Shown here: positions 48,804 to 58,177 of the stretch, piece after piece
Layout: each line of letters begins with the position of its first letter
Position numbering within the stretch: the first letter of the stretch is position 1
Assembly: GCF_030815985.1 (NCBI RefSeq)
Contig: NZ_JAUSXM010000001.1
Span: 4,216,001-4,280,000 of the forward strand
Source of the DNA: Paenibacillus sp. W2I17
Lineage (GTDB): Bacteria > Bacillota > Bacilli > Paenibacillales > Paenibacillaceae
Direction: 5' to 3'
DNA: 64,000 bases
Program-made: the position numbers and the translations under genes
Notes under the pieces: model-generated
Database searches by the model: none
Seen by the model: the letters and a program-made list of their open reading frames with translations, nothing else
Told to the model about the DNA's origin: nothing

Positions 48804-50333
48804 TTATAGATTCCGCGAGTAATCAACCAGATCCTGTGACATGGTGTTGATCTCATCCATTGAAGCATTTACCTGCTGTGTCAGGGCAGCCTGATTTTGC
48901 GTTAACGTGGACATATTACCAATGTGCTCAAGAATCTGATCAATTAATGTTTTCATCTTCTGCATGCTATCTTCGATATTTACTGTGGCCTCCGAACTGT
49001 GATCAGCCAATTTCCGCACTTCACCTGCAACGACGCCAAATCCCAGTCCCAGCTCTCCCGCTCGTGCAGCTTCAATTGCTGCATTCAACCCCAGCAGATT
49101 GGTCTGACTGGCTATCTCTCGAATAAACACGGTGATATTCTTCGTATCATCTGCACTGCTTTTCACTTGAATAGCTGCATCGGCAGATAACTCCTGAGCA
49201 GTAACCAGATCCTGTGCCTGATCTGTAATCGAGTTGATTCCACGTACCATCTCGCCAATGGACTCCGACAATTGTTTTGTTTTGAGATTCATGGCTTCCA
49301 CGATCTGTTCCTTATTCTTCTCATGGGTGACATCTCGAATGGTTCCAGCTACACGGAGTGGTACTCCATCCTGATCCCTAATGGTCTCCCCACCCGCGTG
49401 ATACCACCGATACTCCCCGTCTTTGCGCTGCAAACGATAATCCAGATCGTACGGTGTACGACCACTGTAATCGTTCATATGTCTGGCAAATTCGTTGATC
49501 GTCCGATCATGGTCTTCCGGATGAAGTCGGCTGCTCCAGCTGCTGAACACATTCGGGAAATCCTGCTCGTCTTTAAACCCTAATTCTTTACGGAACTGGG
49601 GTGACCACCAAAATTCGTTATTTGGATTAACCACATCTCCAGCCACAACGGTCATATCCCACGGTGCCTCCACCAAGGCGCGGTTAACCAGATCATATCG
49701 GGTGACGAGTGCTTCTAACTCATCAGACTTGCTCTTCTCCTCATGAATATCAAACATGATGCCCAGAAGTTTGACTGGAACTCCAGCCTGATTTCGGATG
49801 ACTTGTCCAAGGCATCGGAACCAGCGAATTTCTCCACTTTTTGTAATCATACGGCTGATGACGTTATAGGCAGTTGTTGCTTTTGTGTCATTCACATGTT
49901 TCATAATCTCCTGCACCAGGTGGGGTCTGTCATCCGGATATATCGATTTCGCCCAGCTTGCAAATGAATCGGGATAATCCTTGGCATTATGGAATCCTAA
50001 CATTTGGCGGAATTCATTCGAAAATGCGACGATATTATTGTTATCCAGTGGATCACCAGCAACAATTTCAGATTCCCATAATCCCACATTCATCGCCTGA
50101 TTCAGCATTCTAAGGCGCATTTCCACGGCTTCGTTTTGTGCTTTCATCATATGTACTGCTTTTTTGATATTACTAGCTATTTCATCGGTATCCTGAAACT
50201 CAATGCCATCTTCGATCCATGCGTCATAGTCGCCCTTTTCTGCGTTTGCTACCAGTTTACGACTATACTCCAGTAAATTCTGATGCGCATCTATACGAAG
50301 GTGTTTGGTCGAGTCAGTACGTTTACGAAACAT
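48804..50333 (-). CDS. Soluble methyl-accepting-type receptor with two PAS domains
   Basis: 509 residues, no membrane helix. Two PAS_3-type domains occupy about 80-205 and 215-345; both start with similar NVGLWESEIVAGD / EAPWDMTVVAGD blocks and end DIHEEK / DVTHEK. A short MCP signalling hairpin follows (about 350-500) with the tip IREIASQTNLLGLNAAIEAARAGELG. This is the layout of cytosolic energy/redox sensors related to Aer-like receptors. ATG 50333 is eight bases after AGGAGAA. Stand-alone. Confidence 0.92.
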   Translation of the reverse strand: MFRKRTDSTKHLRIDAHQNLLEYSRKLVANAEKGDYDAWIEDGIEFQDTDEIASNIKKAVHMMKAQNEAVEMRLRMLNQAMNVGLWESEIVAGDPLDNNNIVAFSNEFRQMLGFHNAKDYPDSFASWAKSIYPDDRPHLVQEIMKHVNDTKATTAYNVISRMITKSGEIRWFRCLGQVIRNQAGVPVKLLGIMFDIHEEKSKSDELEALVTRYDLVNRALVEAPWDMTVVAGDVVNPNNEFWWSPQFRKELGFKDEQDFPNVFSSWSSRLHPEDHDRTINEFARHMNDYSGRTPYDLDYRLQRKDGEYRWYHAGGETIRDQDGVPLRVAGTIRDVTHEKNKEQIVEAMNLKTKQLSESIGEMVRGINSITDQAQDLVTAQELSADAAIQVKSSADDTKNITVFIREIASQTNLLGLNAAIEAARAGELGLGFGVVAGEVRKLADHSSEATVNIEDSMQKMKTLIDQILEHIGNMSTLTQNQAALTQQVNASMDEINTMSQDLVDYSRNL

Positions 50334-50415
50334 GCTCATTTCTCCTCTTAGCTCATATGATATATATTTCGACATTATCAGACATTAAGTGTAGAGCAAT
50401 GGTCTTAATTTTGTA

Positions 50416-50454
50416 TAAAAACAAGAACCAGCGCTGAATCAGCACTGGTTCTTA
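50416..50454 (-). terminator. Terminator of the SRPBCC gene
   Basis: AAGAACCAG..CTGGTTCTT stem (inner CAGC/GCTG) with TTGTTTTTAT downstream on the minus strand. Confidence 0.75.
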
Positions 50455-50509
50455 TATTAATTGCCTTTATTTTTATGGAAATAAATCTTAAATGACTGCC
50501 TCTTACCAG

Positions 50510-50959
50510 CTACCAGCCAAAATTCAGTGTTTTCCCCGTCTCCACCCAAGTTTTGATGCTGCTTAGAATCATCCACCAGCTACTCTGTGCATTCGCAATG
50601 GAAGGATGGTTATCTGTAAATTGATCATTGATCAGCGTCAGCTTCGTACACTCACCTACAGTTTCCAACTGGAAGACCACTCTGGATTGAAGCTCGGCAT
50701 GATTCGCATGGTACGACGGTCCAGGATGCTCCTGATAACTAAGTCTGGATAACGGTTCAAATTCTAATATATCTCCATACACATGGACAGTCTCTGCACC
50801 ATCATTACCTGGCCCTACATAAGCAAACGGCTGGCCTGGTTGGAAATTGGTACGAAGTTCGCTGCCGAAAAAGCTGTTCCGTGTGCCGTCTGGTGATATT
50901 AGAGCATTCCATACCTCCTCCAGTCCTGCATTGATATAGAATTCATATTTCAGTTCCAT
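50510..50959 (-). CDS. SRPBCC-fold protein (AHSA1-like)
   Basis: 149 residues: LKYEFYINAGLEEVWNALISPDGTRNSFFG at the start, ending with a long C-terminal helix (SSWWMILSSIKTWVETG), typical of the AHSA1/START-like domain. Such proteins bind hydrophobic ligands; the function of this one is unknown. ATG 50959 behind AAGGGAGTGAG; the longer open frame upstream lacks a start signal. Confidence 0.85.
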   Translation of the reverse strand: MELKYEFYINAGLEEVWNALISPDGTRNSFFGSELRTNFQPGQPFAYVGPGNDGAETVHVYGDILEFEPLSRLSYQEHPGPSYHANHAELQSRVVFQLETVGECTKLTLINDQFTDNHPSIANAQSSWWMILSSIKTWVETGKTLNFGW

Positions 50960-51216
50960 GGACTCACTCCCTTTATGTATTGGATACGCGATCTGCCAAG
51001 CTCGCACTCCTATCCTATCGTTATACCCCAAAGGCCGTATTGTAAAAACGCGACAACAGGTAAAATATAAGCTCTTTATGTTTTCGGGAATGTTATACCA
51101 TGATCCAAACGGATTGCGCCCATATAGTGCTTTCCCAGAAGATCAGATATACTAAACTGGAATGAAATAACAGGACTGTTCAAGGTAATGCGACTAATTT
51201 AGAAAGGAAATGAGAT

Positions 51217-51954
51217 ATGAGCCAATCAACAAATATTATGGGTATCCCTTTTCCCAATGTAACGATGAATCAAACGGTTGCAATCCTTGGTGAAGTTGTA
51301 GATCAGGAAAGCAATGAACTGTTCCATGTCATTACAGGTAACCCCGAGATTGTTATGTCCTGTCAAAAGAATGCCTCTCTTCGCAAAGTCGTCGATCAAG
51401 CCGGGTTGGTCACGGCTGACGGTGCTGGCATTGTGATGGTATCCCGTTTTCGGGGCGGACAATTAACTGAACGGGTAACGGGTTGTGATCTGCTGTTTCG
51501 TTTATTAGAGGAAGGCGATCAAAAACACTGGTCATTCTACATGCTGGGAGCAGAGGAAATCGTAAGTGAACAGGCCGTGAAAGTTATTGCGCAACGTTAT
51601 CCGGGAGTTGTTGTAAAAGGCAGACACCATGGTTATTTCCAGGTAGATGAGGAACAACAGATTGTGGAAAAAATTTGTACTGCTCAACCAGACTTTCTTA
51701 TCGTGGCTCTTGGCGCACCCCATGCGGAACACTGGATTAACAAGTATCGTCACCAGTTGAACGCTCGTGTAGCCATAGGTGTTGGAGGCAGTCTCGATAT
51801 CGTGGCTGGCAAAACCAAACGTGCCCCTGCGATATGGCAGAAGCTTAACCTGGAATGGCTCTATCGCCTCCTCAGTCAACCTTCGAGATGGCGCAGGCAA
51901 CTCATTTTACCCCGTTTTGCTGTGCGGGCATTGTTGTTCAGAGAACCTAAATAA
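51217..51954 (+). CDS. WecG/TagA/CpsF-family glycosyltransferase
   Basis: 245 residues of the family that transfers N-acetylmannosamine(uronic acid) to lipid-linked GlcNAc for wall teichoic acid or capsule. FHVITGNPEIV, the catalytic-Asp block TADGAGIVMVS and the C-terminal GVGGSLDIVAGKTKRAP with LEWLYRLLSQP are all present. No other teichoic-acid genes are adjacent. ATG 51217 behind AAAGGAAATGAG. The next gene starts 28 bases later, so they may be co-transcribed. Confidence 0.92.
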   Translation: MSQSTNIMGIPFPNVTMNQTVAILGEVVDQESNELFHVITGNPEIVMSCQKNASLRKVVDQAGLVTADGAGIVMVSRFRGGQLTERVTGCDLLFRLLEEGDQKHWSFYMLGAEEIVSEQAVKVIAQRYPGVVVKGRHHGYFQVDEEQQIVEKICTAQPDFLIVALGAPHAEHWINKYRHQLNARVAIGVGGSLDIVAGKTKRAPAIWQKLNLEWLYRLLSQPSRWRRQLILPRFAVRALLFREPK

Positions 51955-51982
51955 TGTGAGATGAGCAGGAGGGATGATTCGG

Positions 51983-52822
51983 ATGAAACAGGTAGAACAA
52001 GGAGACAGACCAAGTATGGGCCTGTTGAATCTGAATGAAGGTGACCATAAATATCAACTGACACGCCATGCTCCTTCCGAAGCACTTCGGCCTTTTGTTA
52101 AACATTACTGGATCGTATCGTGGGATCTGACTGGACTTGAACCGTATCCCCAACATGTCGTGCCTAACCCTTGTGTCAATCTGATTGTGGAACGGAACAA
52201 TACGTTTTTCTTCGGACCATCGGGACGTAAATTCTCCTATCTTGTGAGCGGGAAAGGTCGTGTATTTGGCGTGAAGTTCAACCCAGGAGGGTTTTATCCC
52301 TTCCTTCGGGTTCCTGTCTCTTCATTGTACGGACAACCGATGAATGTATCCAATATTCTTGACGTCACAGCGGAGTCCTTGGAAGATCGGCTTCTTGGGG
52401 CGGGGGATGATGCGGATAAAACCAGTTACATCGACCAGCTATTGTGTGCACACCTTCCTGCTGAAGATGCTCAAGCGAGAATGGTTAATGATATTGTGCA
52501 ACAGATTGAACAGAACCGAGAGATGCTGAGAGTGGATGATCTGTCTTCTTATTGGAATATGCATACCCGAAAGCTTCAACGCCTGTTCAATCAGTATGTG
52601 GGCATCGGACCCAAGACGGTAATCAAGTTGTATCGTCTGCAAAATGCTGCAGAATGGATGGACCGCGGTCTTCACTGTGACCTGATTAAGCTATCTCAGG
52701 AGCTTGGATATCATGATCAATCCCATTTCATCCGAGATTTCAAGTCCATTATTGGCAGTACACCAGAGGAGTACTTACACTCTAGACATCCGCATGGTGA
52801 GCGCCGAGGGCTGATCAATTAG
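51983..52822 (+). CDS. AraC-family regulator with N-terminal DUF6597-like sensor
   Basis: 279 residues. The N-terminal half (RHAPSEALRPFVKHYWIVSWDL, VVPNPCVNLIVE, FGVKFNPGGFYPFL) is the sensor domain of a subgroup of AraC proteins. The C-terminal HTH_18 lies at about 185-270 (WNMHTRKLQRLFNQYVGIGPK, LSQELGYHDQSHFIRDFK). ATG 51983 has GGAGG ten bases upstream; ATG 51974 directly abuts it. Target unknown. Confidence 0.9.
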   Translation: MKQVEQGDRPSMGLLNLNEGDHKYQLTRHAPSEALRPFVKHYWIVSWDLTGLEPYPQHVVPNPCVNLIVERNNTFFFGPSGRKFSYLVSGKGRVFGVKFNPGGFYPFLRVPVSSLYGQPMNVSNILDVTAESLEDRLLGAGDDADKTSYIDQLLCAHLPAEDAQARMVNDIVQQIEQNREMLRVDDLSSYWNMHTRKLQRLFNQYVGIGPKTVIKLYRLQNAAEWMDRGLHCDLIKLSQELGYHDQSHFIRDFKSIIGSTPEEYLHSRHPHGERRGLIN

Positions 52823-52824
52823 AA

Positions 52825-52849
52825 ACCTGTCCTGAAAATCAGGACAGGT
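52825..52849. terminator. Hairpin between convergent AraC and MOSC genes
   Basis: Perfect 10-bp stem ACCTGTCCTG/CAGGACAGGT around a short loop, in the 16-base gap and MOSC 3' end. T-tracts are short, so terminator strength is uncertain. Confidence 0.55.
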
Positions 52850-53372
52850 GAATGACTTCTATGGTATCCCCCGTATGGATTACACCCTCCCGTTCAACCG
52901 AGCACACAATCCCACGTTTTTTGCGCGCCGCAGGCACGAATTTTTTGCGCAAACCGTCCTGTTCGTAGAATTGCTCAATCATTTTCCCCGGATGTACACA
53001 GGGAAGGTTCTCCCCTTCGCATATTAACCCTGTCCCGTTTGGAAATAGGAGCCGCGTTCCAGCAGGCAGTTCCGTCAATCGATCAATGCCACGGACCAGT
53101 ATATTGGCACCAAGCCACTCTGGACGCACTTCAGGAATGTTCATTTTCTCAGCAATAAGAGTACATTCTTCCTCAGAAACAATACTGATCTGGCGGCGAT
53201 TCGCAATCGGTGTGCCACGCTTGTAGATTTTCTGACGTGAGTCCGCCGGACGAAGCAGACCATAATGACGGTCACCCGGAATTCCTGCAAGCTCAATGTC
53301 GATAAAAGGTACAACTCGGGTCACAAATGTGGATGGATCATCAGCCATCATGACGAATTGAACTGTTCCCAT
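52839..53372 (-). CDS. MOSC-domain protein
   Basis: 177 residues. GIPGDRHYGLLRPADSR, RRQISIVSEEE, LGANILVRGIDRL and a conserved Cys in KKRGIVCSVEREG fit the MOSC domain, which handles molybdenum cofactor-bound sulfur, as in YiiM and MOCS C-terminal proteins. ATG 53372 is behind GGGAGGAG. Substrate unknown. Confidence 0.9.
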   Translation of the reverse strand: MGTVQFVMMADDPSTFVTRVVPFIDIELAGIPGDRHYGLLRPADSRQKIYKRGTPIANRRQISIVSEEECTLIAEKMNIPEVRPEWLGANILVRGIDRLTELPAGTRLLFPNGTGLICEGENLPCVHPGKMIEQFYEQDGLRKKFVPAARKKRGIVCSVEREGVIHTGDTIEVIHLS

Positions 53373-53638
53373 AATAATCTCCTCCCTTTCCTGAGCAATA
53401 TTACTTCTTTATTGTTCATTATTACCCAATGAATGGATTGTCGACAATCGGCGTATGCTTACCTTTGTATCCATTTTTTAAGTTCAACATCATAACTCAA
53501 CTGGAAAACGATAAATAATTTTAATAATACGCAATTAAATTGTTACAAATTAAATTTGCTCTTTCCGTTCTTGTTGCAAACATTTATACTAGGATGGACA
53601 AGTAAATAAATTACATATCAGAAAGCAAGGTGTTTCCT

Positions 53639-53995
53639 TTGATTAGTATCATTTTTGTAGCTCTTGTAGCTGTCGAACACTTCTATATCATGGTGATGGA
53701 GATGTTTATGTGGACTCGTCCACGCACAATGAAAACCTTTAATCTCACGCCGGAATTCGCCAAATCCACCAAATCTCTCGCGGCCAATCAAGGTCTTTAC
53801 AATGGATTCCTTGCGGCAGGTCTGATCTGGGGACTCGTATATCCGGATGCTGCCGTTGGACAGCATATTCAGATTTTCTTCCTGGCGTGTGTGATTATTG
53901 CGGCTCTTTATGGAGGAGCAACTTCTTCACGGTCGATCATTATCAAACAAGGTTTGCCTGCGATCATTGCGTTGTTGCTAGTTCTGTTCCTGTAA
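53639..53995 (+). CDS. DUF1304 membrane protein
   Basis: 118 residues with four helices; ALVAVEHFYIMVMEMFMW at the start and NQGLYNGFLAAGLIWG are the DUF1304 hallmarks. TTG 53639 follows AAGGTG at good spacing and matches the family start; GTG 53630 is less likely. Function unknown. The upstream gap (53373-53638) is AT-rich with nothing else seen. Confidence 0.88.
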   Translation: MISIIFVALVAVEHFYIMVMEMFMWTRPRTMKTFNLTPEFAKSTKSLAANQGLYNGFLAAGLIWGLVYPDAAVGQHIQIFFLACVIIAALYGGATSSRSIIIKQGLPAIIALLLVLFL

Positions 53996-54109
53996 TTTCT
54001 GTCGAATGGTGCATGCTTCGATTCATGTTAACTCCTTTATGGTAAGGTAGTGAATAGATAGCAGTGTACAATGACCAGAATCGTTCTGGAATTGGAAGGA
54101 GAACATGTC

Positions 54110-54910
54110 ATGGGATTGTTTGACAAGCTTCGGCGGCGCAAAAAGGAGAAAGTACCTGCAGGTGGTGCTGTCGAATCGACGAATTACAGTGAAACCATCG
54201 TGGGTTTTGTCCTGCTGGAGCGTGACGATTGTGATTTTGACCTCTTCATCAGGAACATGAAGAACGAATGGGATATCGAGAATGAAGAACGCCCGGAGGA
54301 GGGCAATCTCTTTTTCGAAGTGAATGGAATGCAGGTGGTATGTGCCCACATTGCCGCGCCTGTACCCGACCGTGAAGTTGAGGAGAATGCCAAACTCAAC
54401 ATCCTTTGGCGAGAAGCGGAGCAAGTTACCTCACGGCACCAGTCTCAGATTATTGTCTCTGTTCTGAACGCAACAAATGCTATTGATGGACATGTTCTGT
54501 TCACTCAAACAGCAAGTGCCTTATTACAGTTGGATCACGCGCTGGCCATATACATGGCTCCGCTTGTCGTTGAAGCCAGTCAATATCTCGAAACCAGCCG
54601 TGGGATCAAACATGATGAGTTGCCAGTCTCGCTCTGGATTTTCATCGGACTATTCCAAAATGCCGAAGGCGCTTCAGCTTACACTTACGGACTACGTAAC
54701 TTTGGTAAAGAAGAGATGGAGATTATGCAATCGTCTGAATCCTTAAGCGATGTATTTGAGATGATGTTCATGACTACAACGTATGTGGTTGAAAACGACG
54801 TCACACTGCATGATGGGGAAACACTTGGTTTCTCGGCAGAACAAAAGCTGAGCATTTCCCTTTCCAAAGGTGTAGCAACGGAAGGTAACAGTTTGAAGAT
54901 TGGCTTCTAA
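54110..54910 (+). CDS. DUF4261 protein
   Basis: 266 residues. A short basic start MGLFDKLRRRKKEK precedes the DUF4261 pattern: GFVLLERDDCD, EVNGMQVVCAHIAAPVPDREVEENA and SRHQSQIIVSVL. ATG 54110 has GGAAGGAG nine bases upstream. DUF4261 proteins occur near type VI/toxin immunity sets in other bacteria, but no such genes are near here. Function unknown. Confidence 0.85.
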   Translation: MGLFDKLRRRKKEKVPAGGAVESTNYSETIVGFVLLERDDCDFDLFIRNMKNEWDIENEERPEEGNLFFEVNGMQVVCAHIAAPVPDREVEENAKLNILWREAEQVTSRHQSQIIVSVLNATNAIDGHVLFTQTASALLQLDHALAIYMAPLVVEASQYLETSRGIKHDELPVSLWIFIGLFQNAEGASAYTYGLRNFGKEEMEIMQSSESLSDVFEMMFMTTTYVVENDVTLHDGETLGFSAEQKLSISLSKGVATEGNSLKIGF

Positions 54911-54950
54911 CTTACGTAGGATTTTTACTTTATCGTGTCACCGTTGTAGA

Positions 54951-54985
54951 AGCCGTCTGGAGTTCATACTCTGGGCGGCTTTTAG
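54951..54985 (+). terminator. Probable terminator after the DUF4261 gene
   Basis: AAGCCG..C and G..CGGCTT form an imperfect stem with TTTTAG after it, about 40 bases beyond the stop. Confidence 0.5.
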
Positions 54986-55170
54986 CTATTTAACCTTCCT
55001 CCCAATGACGATATGATAACAATCCCTGAATTTAACTCCCCTAGGAAAAAGTAGTCCATAAGAACCACTATATTGTGAATTCAGTTTTCATTCTCGCTAT
55101 AAAAAGGTATAATTAATAGGCTTATAGTCTCATATATTACATATTATTTTATTATCGAGGAGTTGCCTAC

Positions 55171-55530
55171 ATGTCTGTTAGACGTTTGGATTCAACTAAA
55201 CCTATTATTGAAATTATCTGGGAAGGTATTGTTTCTCCTGAACATGTCGAACAAACGAATACAGAAATCCAGAGAATAGCTGAACAATTGGGAAATTCGT
55301 TTGATGTGCTAGTAGATATGCGGAACATGAAGGCTTTCCCTCAGGACACCAAAGAAAAAATTGTGGAACACCAGAAACTACTGACACAGTGGGGGATGAA
55401 GCGAGCTAGTGTAGCCGTAGGTGGTGCGATCGCCAAAATGCAATTGAATCGGATCTCCAAAGAATCGGCGCACCAGACTGAATTCCAATGGGAAACGTAT
55501 GATGAGGCTTTGGCATTTTTGTTGAAATAA
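55171..55530 (+). CDS. SpoIIAA-like (STAS/SEC14-type) small protein
   Basis: 119 residues: IIEIIWEGIVSPEHVEQTNTEI, FDVLVDMRNMKAFP and a C-terminal FQWETYDEALAFLL match the SpoIIAA-like fold (PF11964 type). These are small soluble proteins of unknown partner. GAGGAG nine bases before ATG 55171. Confidence 0.78.
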   Translation: MSVRRLDSTKPIIEIIWEGIVSPEHVEQTNTEIQRIAEQLGNSFDVLVDMRNMKAFPQDTKEKIVEHQKLLTQWGMKRASVAVGGAIAKMQLNRISKESAHQTEFQWETYDEALAFLLK

Positions 55531-55588
55531 AATTGAAGTGATACGGAGTAAGTATAAGAGAGCTACCTATGCTGTACCTTGCACGCAG

Positions 55589-55624
55589 AAAGAGGCGTTC
55601 CCCATGAGGAAGCGCCTTTTCTTT
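55589..55624 (+). terminator. Terminator after the SpoIIAA-like gene
   Basis: AGAGGCG-TTCC pairs with GGAA-GCGCCT (one bulge), followed by TTTTCTTTT. Confidence 0.7.
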
Positions 55625-55676
55625 TGCAGTTCCACTTTGCTTACTCAGTTTTGCCAGTGATCCGACCGCTCATCAT

Positions 55677-56186
55677 TTAAGATTCAAGTTTACTTACACG
55701 CACCATCGTTACCGATGTACCATTTAGGCACTCCTCCACAAATCCTAACCGCCTATATAAGCGAATCGCTTGGTTATCCGGGTCAACACTGAGCGAGACT
55801 GCTTCAATTCCCCGCCGTTCAACCTCATCTAATGCGGTCTGAAGCAGTAAAGTACCTACTCCTTTTCCACGTGCATCTTCCGTTACAGCCATCCCCATCT
55901 CTGGCGTAGCTGCATTCACATAACCGTATCCCGCATTCTGATCCGTATAGAATCTTAATGTTATTGAACCTAATCTCTTGCCTTGCTGGTCAACTGCAAC
56001 ATACCCGAAGTCCCCTTCTCTTCCCCAATCTTCAACGTATTTGGACAGTCCGGGAGTATGAATACTTTCGATTGGAAAAGGTTCATCGCCTTCTCTTCTA
56101 TGCAGGGATGCGTATAACATCTCCCACAGGAAAGGAATATCCTGTTCTTCAATAGGGCGTACATAATAGTTGGATATTATGGTCAT
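55677..56186 (-). CDS. GNAT-family N-acetyltransferase
   Basis: 169 residues. The acetyl-CoA loop ARGKGVGTLLLQTAL (about 104-118) and AIRLYRRLGFVEE are the GNAT motifs A and B. Its ATG overlaps the stop of the upstream gene (ATGA), so the two are coupled. Substrate unknown. Confidence 0.93.
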   Translation of the reverse strand: MTIISNYYVRPIEEQDIPFLWEMLYASLHRREGDEPFPIESIHTPGLSKYVEDWGREGDFGYVAVDQQGKRLGSITLRFYTDQNAGYGYVNAATPEMGMAVTEDARGKGVGTLLLQTALDEVERRGIEAVSLSVDPDNQAIRLYRRLGFVEECLNGTSVTMVRVSKLES

Positions 56187-56710
56187 GTTTGCTCCTCCTT
56201 CAGCTTTTCAAAAAGGCGGTCCATCTCATTCAGATTAAACTCATTGGTAATCTCGTAGTCTTCAAGTTCGTCTCTCGTTTTCGCCTCATTGTAGATGGAG
56301 ATGGACTTTTCATTATAAAACGTCAGTCCAAATCCATCGGTAAAGCGACCTTCTTTATTAATAGTAAGTCGCCACTCATAGTAATGCGGATTCCTTTCAG
56401 AAACGTCGAATTCCCGTACTCTTTTGAGATCAACATCCTTTAATAACTTCAGCATGTCTCTAATCTCTTTGGGATCTGTAATCGTTATTTCATCATCTTC
56501 ATTATACGGTTCATTGTCGGAAATTTTCCTAATCGTCAGTCGATCCAATGTATCCAGCATCGTCATATGATCGGTAACCTCTGCTCGAAACGTCGTATGT
56601 TTGCTGGGGATATACATAGTATATTGACCAGAGGTATACATACGCACTGCAATAGCTAAAAAAACAATAATCATGGCGATACCCATAATCATCTTGATTC
56701 GTTTAATCAT
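56183..56710 (-). CDS. Hypothetical membrane-anchored protein
   Basis: 175 residues. One N-terminal helix (KMIMGIAMIIVFLAIAVRM) precedes an extracellular-looking acidic domain (RLTIRKISDNEPYNEDDEITITD, YYEWRLTINKEGRFTDGFGLTFY). ATG 56710 is behind GAGAGGGGATT. No family recognised. Coupled to the downstream acetyltransferase. Confidence 0.7.
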   Translation of the reverse strand: MIKRIKMIMGIAMIIVFLAIAVRMYTSGQYTMYIPSKHTTFRAEVTDHMTMLDTLDRLTIRKISDNEPYNEDDEITITDPKEIRDMLKLLKDVDLKRVREFDVSERNPHYYEWRLTINKEGRFTDGFGLTFYNEKSISIYNEAKTRDELEDYEITNEFNLNEMDRLFEKLKEEQT

Positions 56711-56863
56711 CCCAATCCCCTCTCTATATCTACATAAAACATATAAATTGGTAATTATTGATATATTCCAGTATAACATCTCACTCCTTCTGTTCCAATG
56801 TCATTTCTTATCTCTGGTCTCTCAATTACGATGACGTTTTGGGCTACACTAAATTAAAGATTT

Positions 56864-56912
56864 AAACAAACAAGCCGCGTTCTCCCATAGGGTGAGCGCG
56901 GCTTGTTTGTTT
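56864..56912. terminator. Strong terminator after the inositol operon
   Basis: 16-base perfect inverted repeat (AAACAAACAAGCCGCG and complement) around a 17-base loop. It lies 127 bases after the LacI gene on the minus strand, with TTTAAATC following. The rest of the 56711-57038 gap shows no gene. Confidence 0.75.
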
Positions 56913-57038
56913 ACTTTGTTATATTGTTTTATTAGCTATTCAGAACGTGGTAAGACACTAACCCTTATCCCGAGCATGAATATACACACGTAGACTTGGC
57001 CTCACGTCTGTTCAGCGTACGCCGAAAACTATTTGTTT

Positions 57039-58046
57039 TCAGCCCAATACACGGCCTGCTGATTCTCGGATAACCAGCTCGGGCTTCAGGACAATCTTCT
57101 GCGGTTCTTTTCGCTTATCCTTTAACTCTTCAATCAACAGATCTACAGCACGATGTCCCAGTTCTTCAATTGGCTGGGCAACGGTCGTAAGCGGTGGACT
57201 GGTCACCGAAGCCAGAATGGTGTTATCAAACCCTATGATGGACACATCCTCTGGAACGCGTAGCCCCAGCTCCTTGGCTGCCTGAAGAGCACCGATGGCC
57301 TGAATGTCATTACAACAGAACAAACCTGTCGGGTGATCCTTCTCACCGAGCAGCAGTAAGGCCTCTTTTTTGGCCGAGCTCAGATCAGCTGCCGATTCTC
57401 GGATCTGATTCGGTTCCAGCGTATGACCTGCCTTAATCAGTGTTTCACGGAATCCACGTACACGTTCCTGACTGCTGCTGACTTTGGACGGTTCCGACAG
57501 AACCGCTACACGGGTGTGCCCAAGTTCAAGCAGATGATCTGCTGCGAGTGCTCCGCCAAGTATGTCGTCAATAGTGACCGTATGTACCGACAGGGATGGC
57601 ATATGACGGGCAATCAGAGCAACAGGGATGGACTGCTGCAAGAGGGGTGACAAAATTTCGGCATTATCGATCCCGGTTCCGATCATCATGCCATCTACCC
57701 TTTTTTGCTGGAGCAAATTCAGGTAACGCTCTACCCGCTCGTCCTTATTATCCGTACTGCAGATGACCACGCTATAACCCAATTGACGGCTACGATCCTC
57801 GACAGCTCTGGCGAGTTCTGCGAAATACGGGTTTGAGATGTCCGGTACGAGCAGCCCCAATGTATACGTCTGCTTCCCTGTAAGTGCAGCTGCGATCGCA
57901 CTGGGTTGATAATGAAGGCGTTCCATGATCTCCATAATCTCAGCGCGCCGCTTCTCGCTGATCTTGCCTTTGCCATTAATGACCTGCGAGACGGTTGCAA
58001 TGGATACACCCGCCTCGCGTGCTATATCGTATATGGTTGCTTTCAT
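57039..58046 (-). CDS. LacI-family regulator of the inositol operon
   Basis: 335 residues. A LacI helix-turn-helix (ATIYDIAREAGVSIATVSQVINGKGKIS, about 2-30) and hinge precede a ribose-binding-like effector domain (about 60-330, TLGLLVPDISNPYF, VSIIGFDNT, LTTVAQPIEELG). ATG 58046 is chosen for GGGGA nine bases upstream. It is the last gene of the iol cluster and presumably senses an inositol catabolite; B. subtilis uses a DeoR-type IolR instead. Confidence 0.9.
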   Translation of the reverse strand: MKATIYDIAREAGVSIATVSQVINGKGKISEKRRAEIMEIMERLHYQPSAIAAALTGKQTYTLGLLVPDISNPYFAELARAVEDRSRQLGYSVVICSTDNKDERVERYLNLLQQKRVDGMMIGTGIDNAEILSPLLQQSIPVALIARHMPSLSVHTVTIDDILGGALAADHLLELGHTRVAVLSEPSKVSSSQERVRGFRETLIKAGHTLEPNQIRESAADLSSAKKEALLLLGEKDHPTGLFCCNDIQAIGALQAAKELGLRVPEDVSIIGFDNTILASVTSPPLTTVAQPIEELGHRAVDLLIEELKDKRKEPQKIVLKPELVIRESAGRVLG

Positions 58047-58177
58047 TGTTTTTTTCCCCATTTGTGCTATATATAAATTTCGTTATACATAGATAATTGT
58101 TCTCTTCTTCTCATTATGCAGGGGGAAGTCTGCATACGCAACTTGAAGCCAACACAATGTGCGTAGCATGAACTGTT

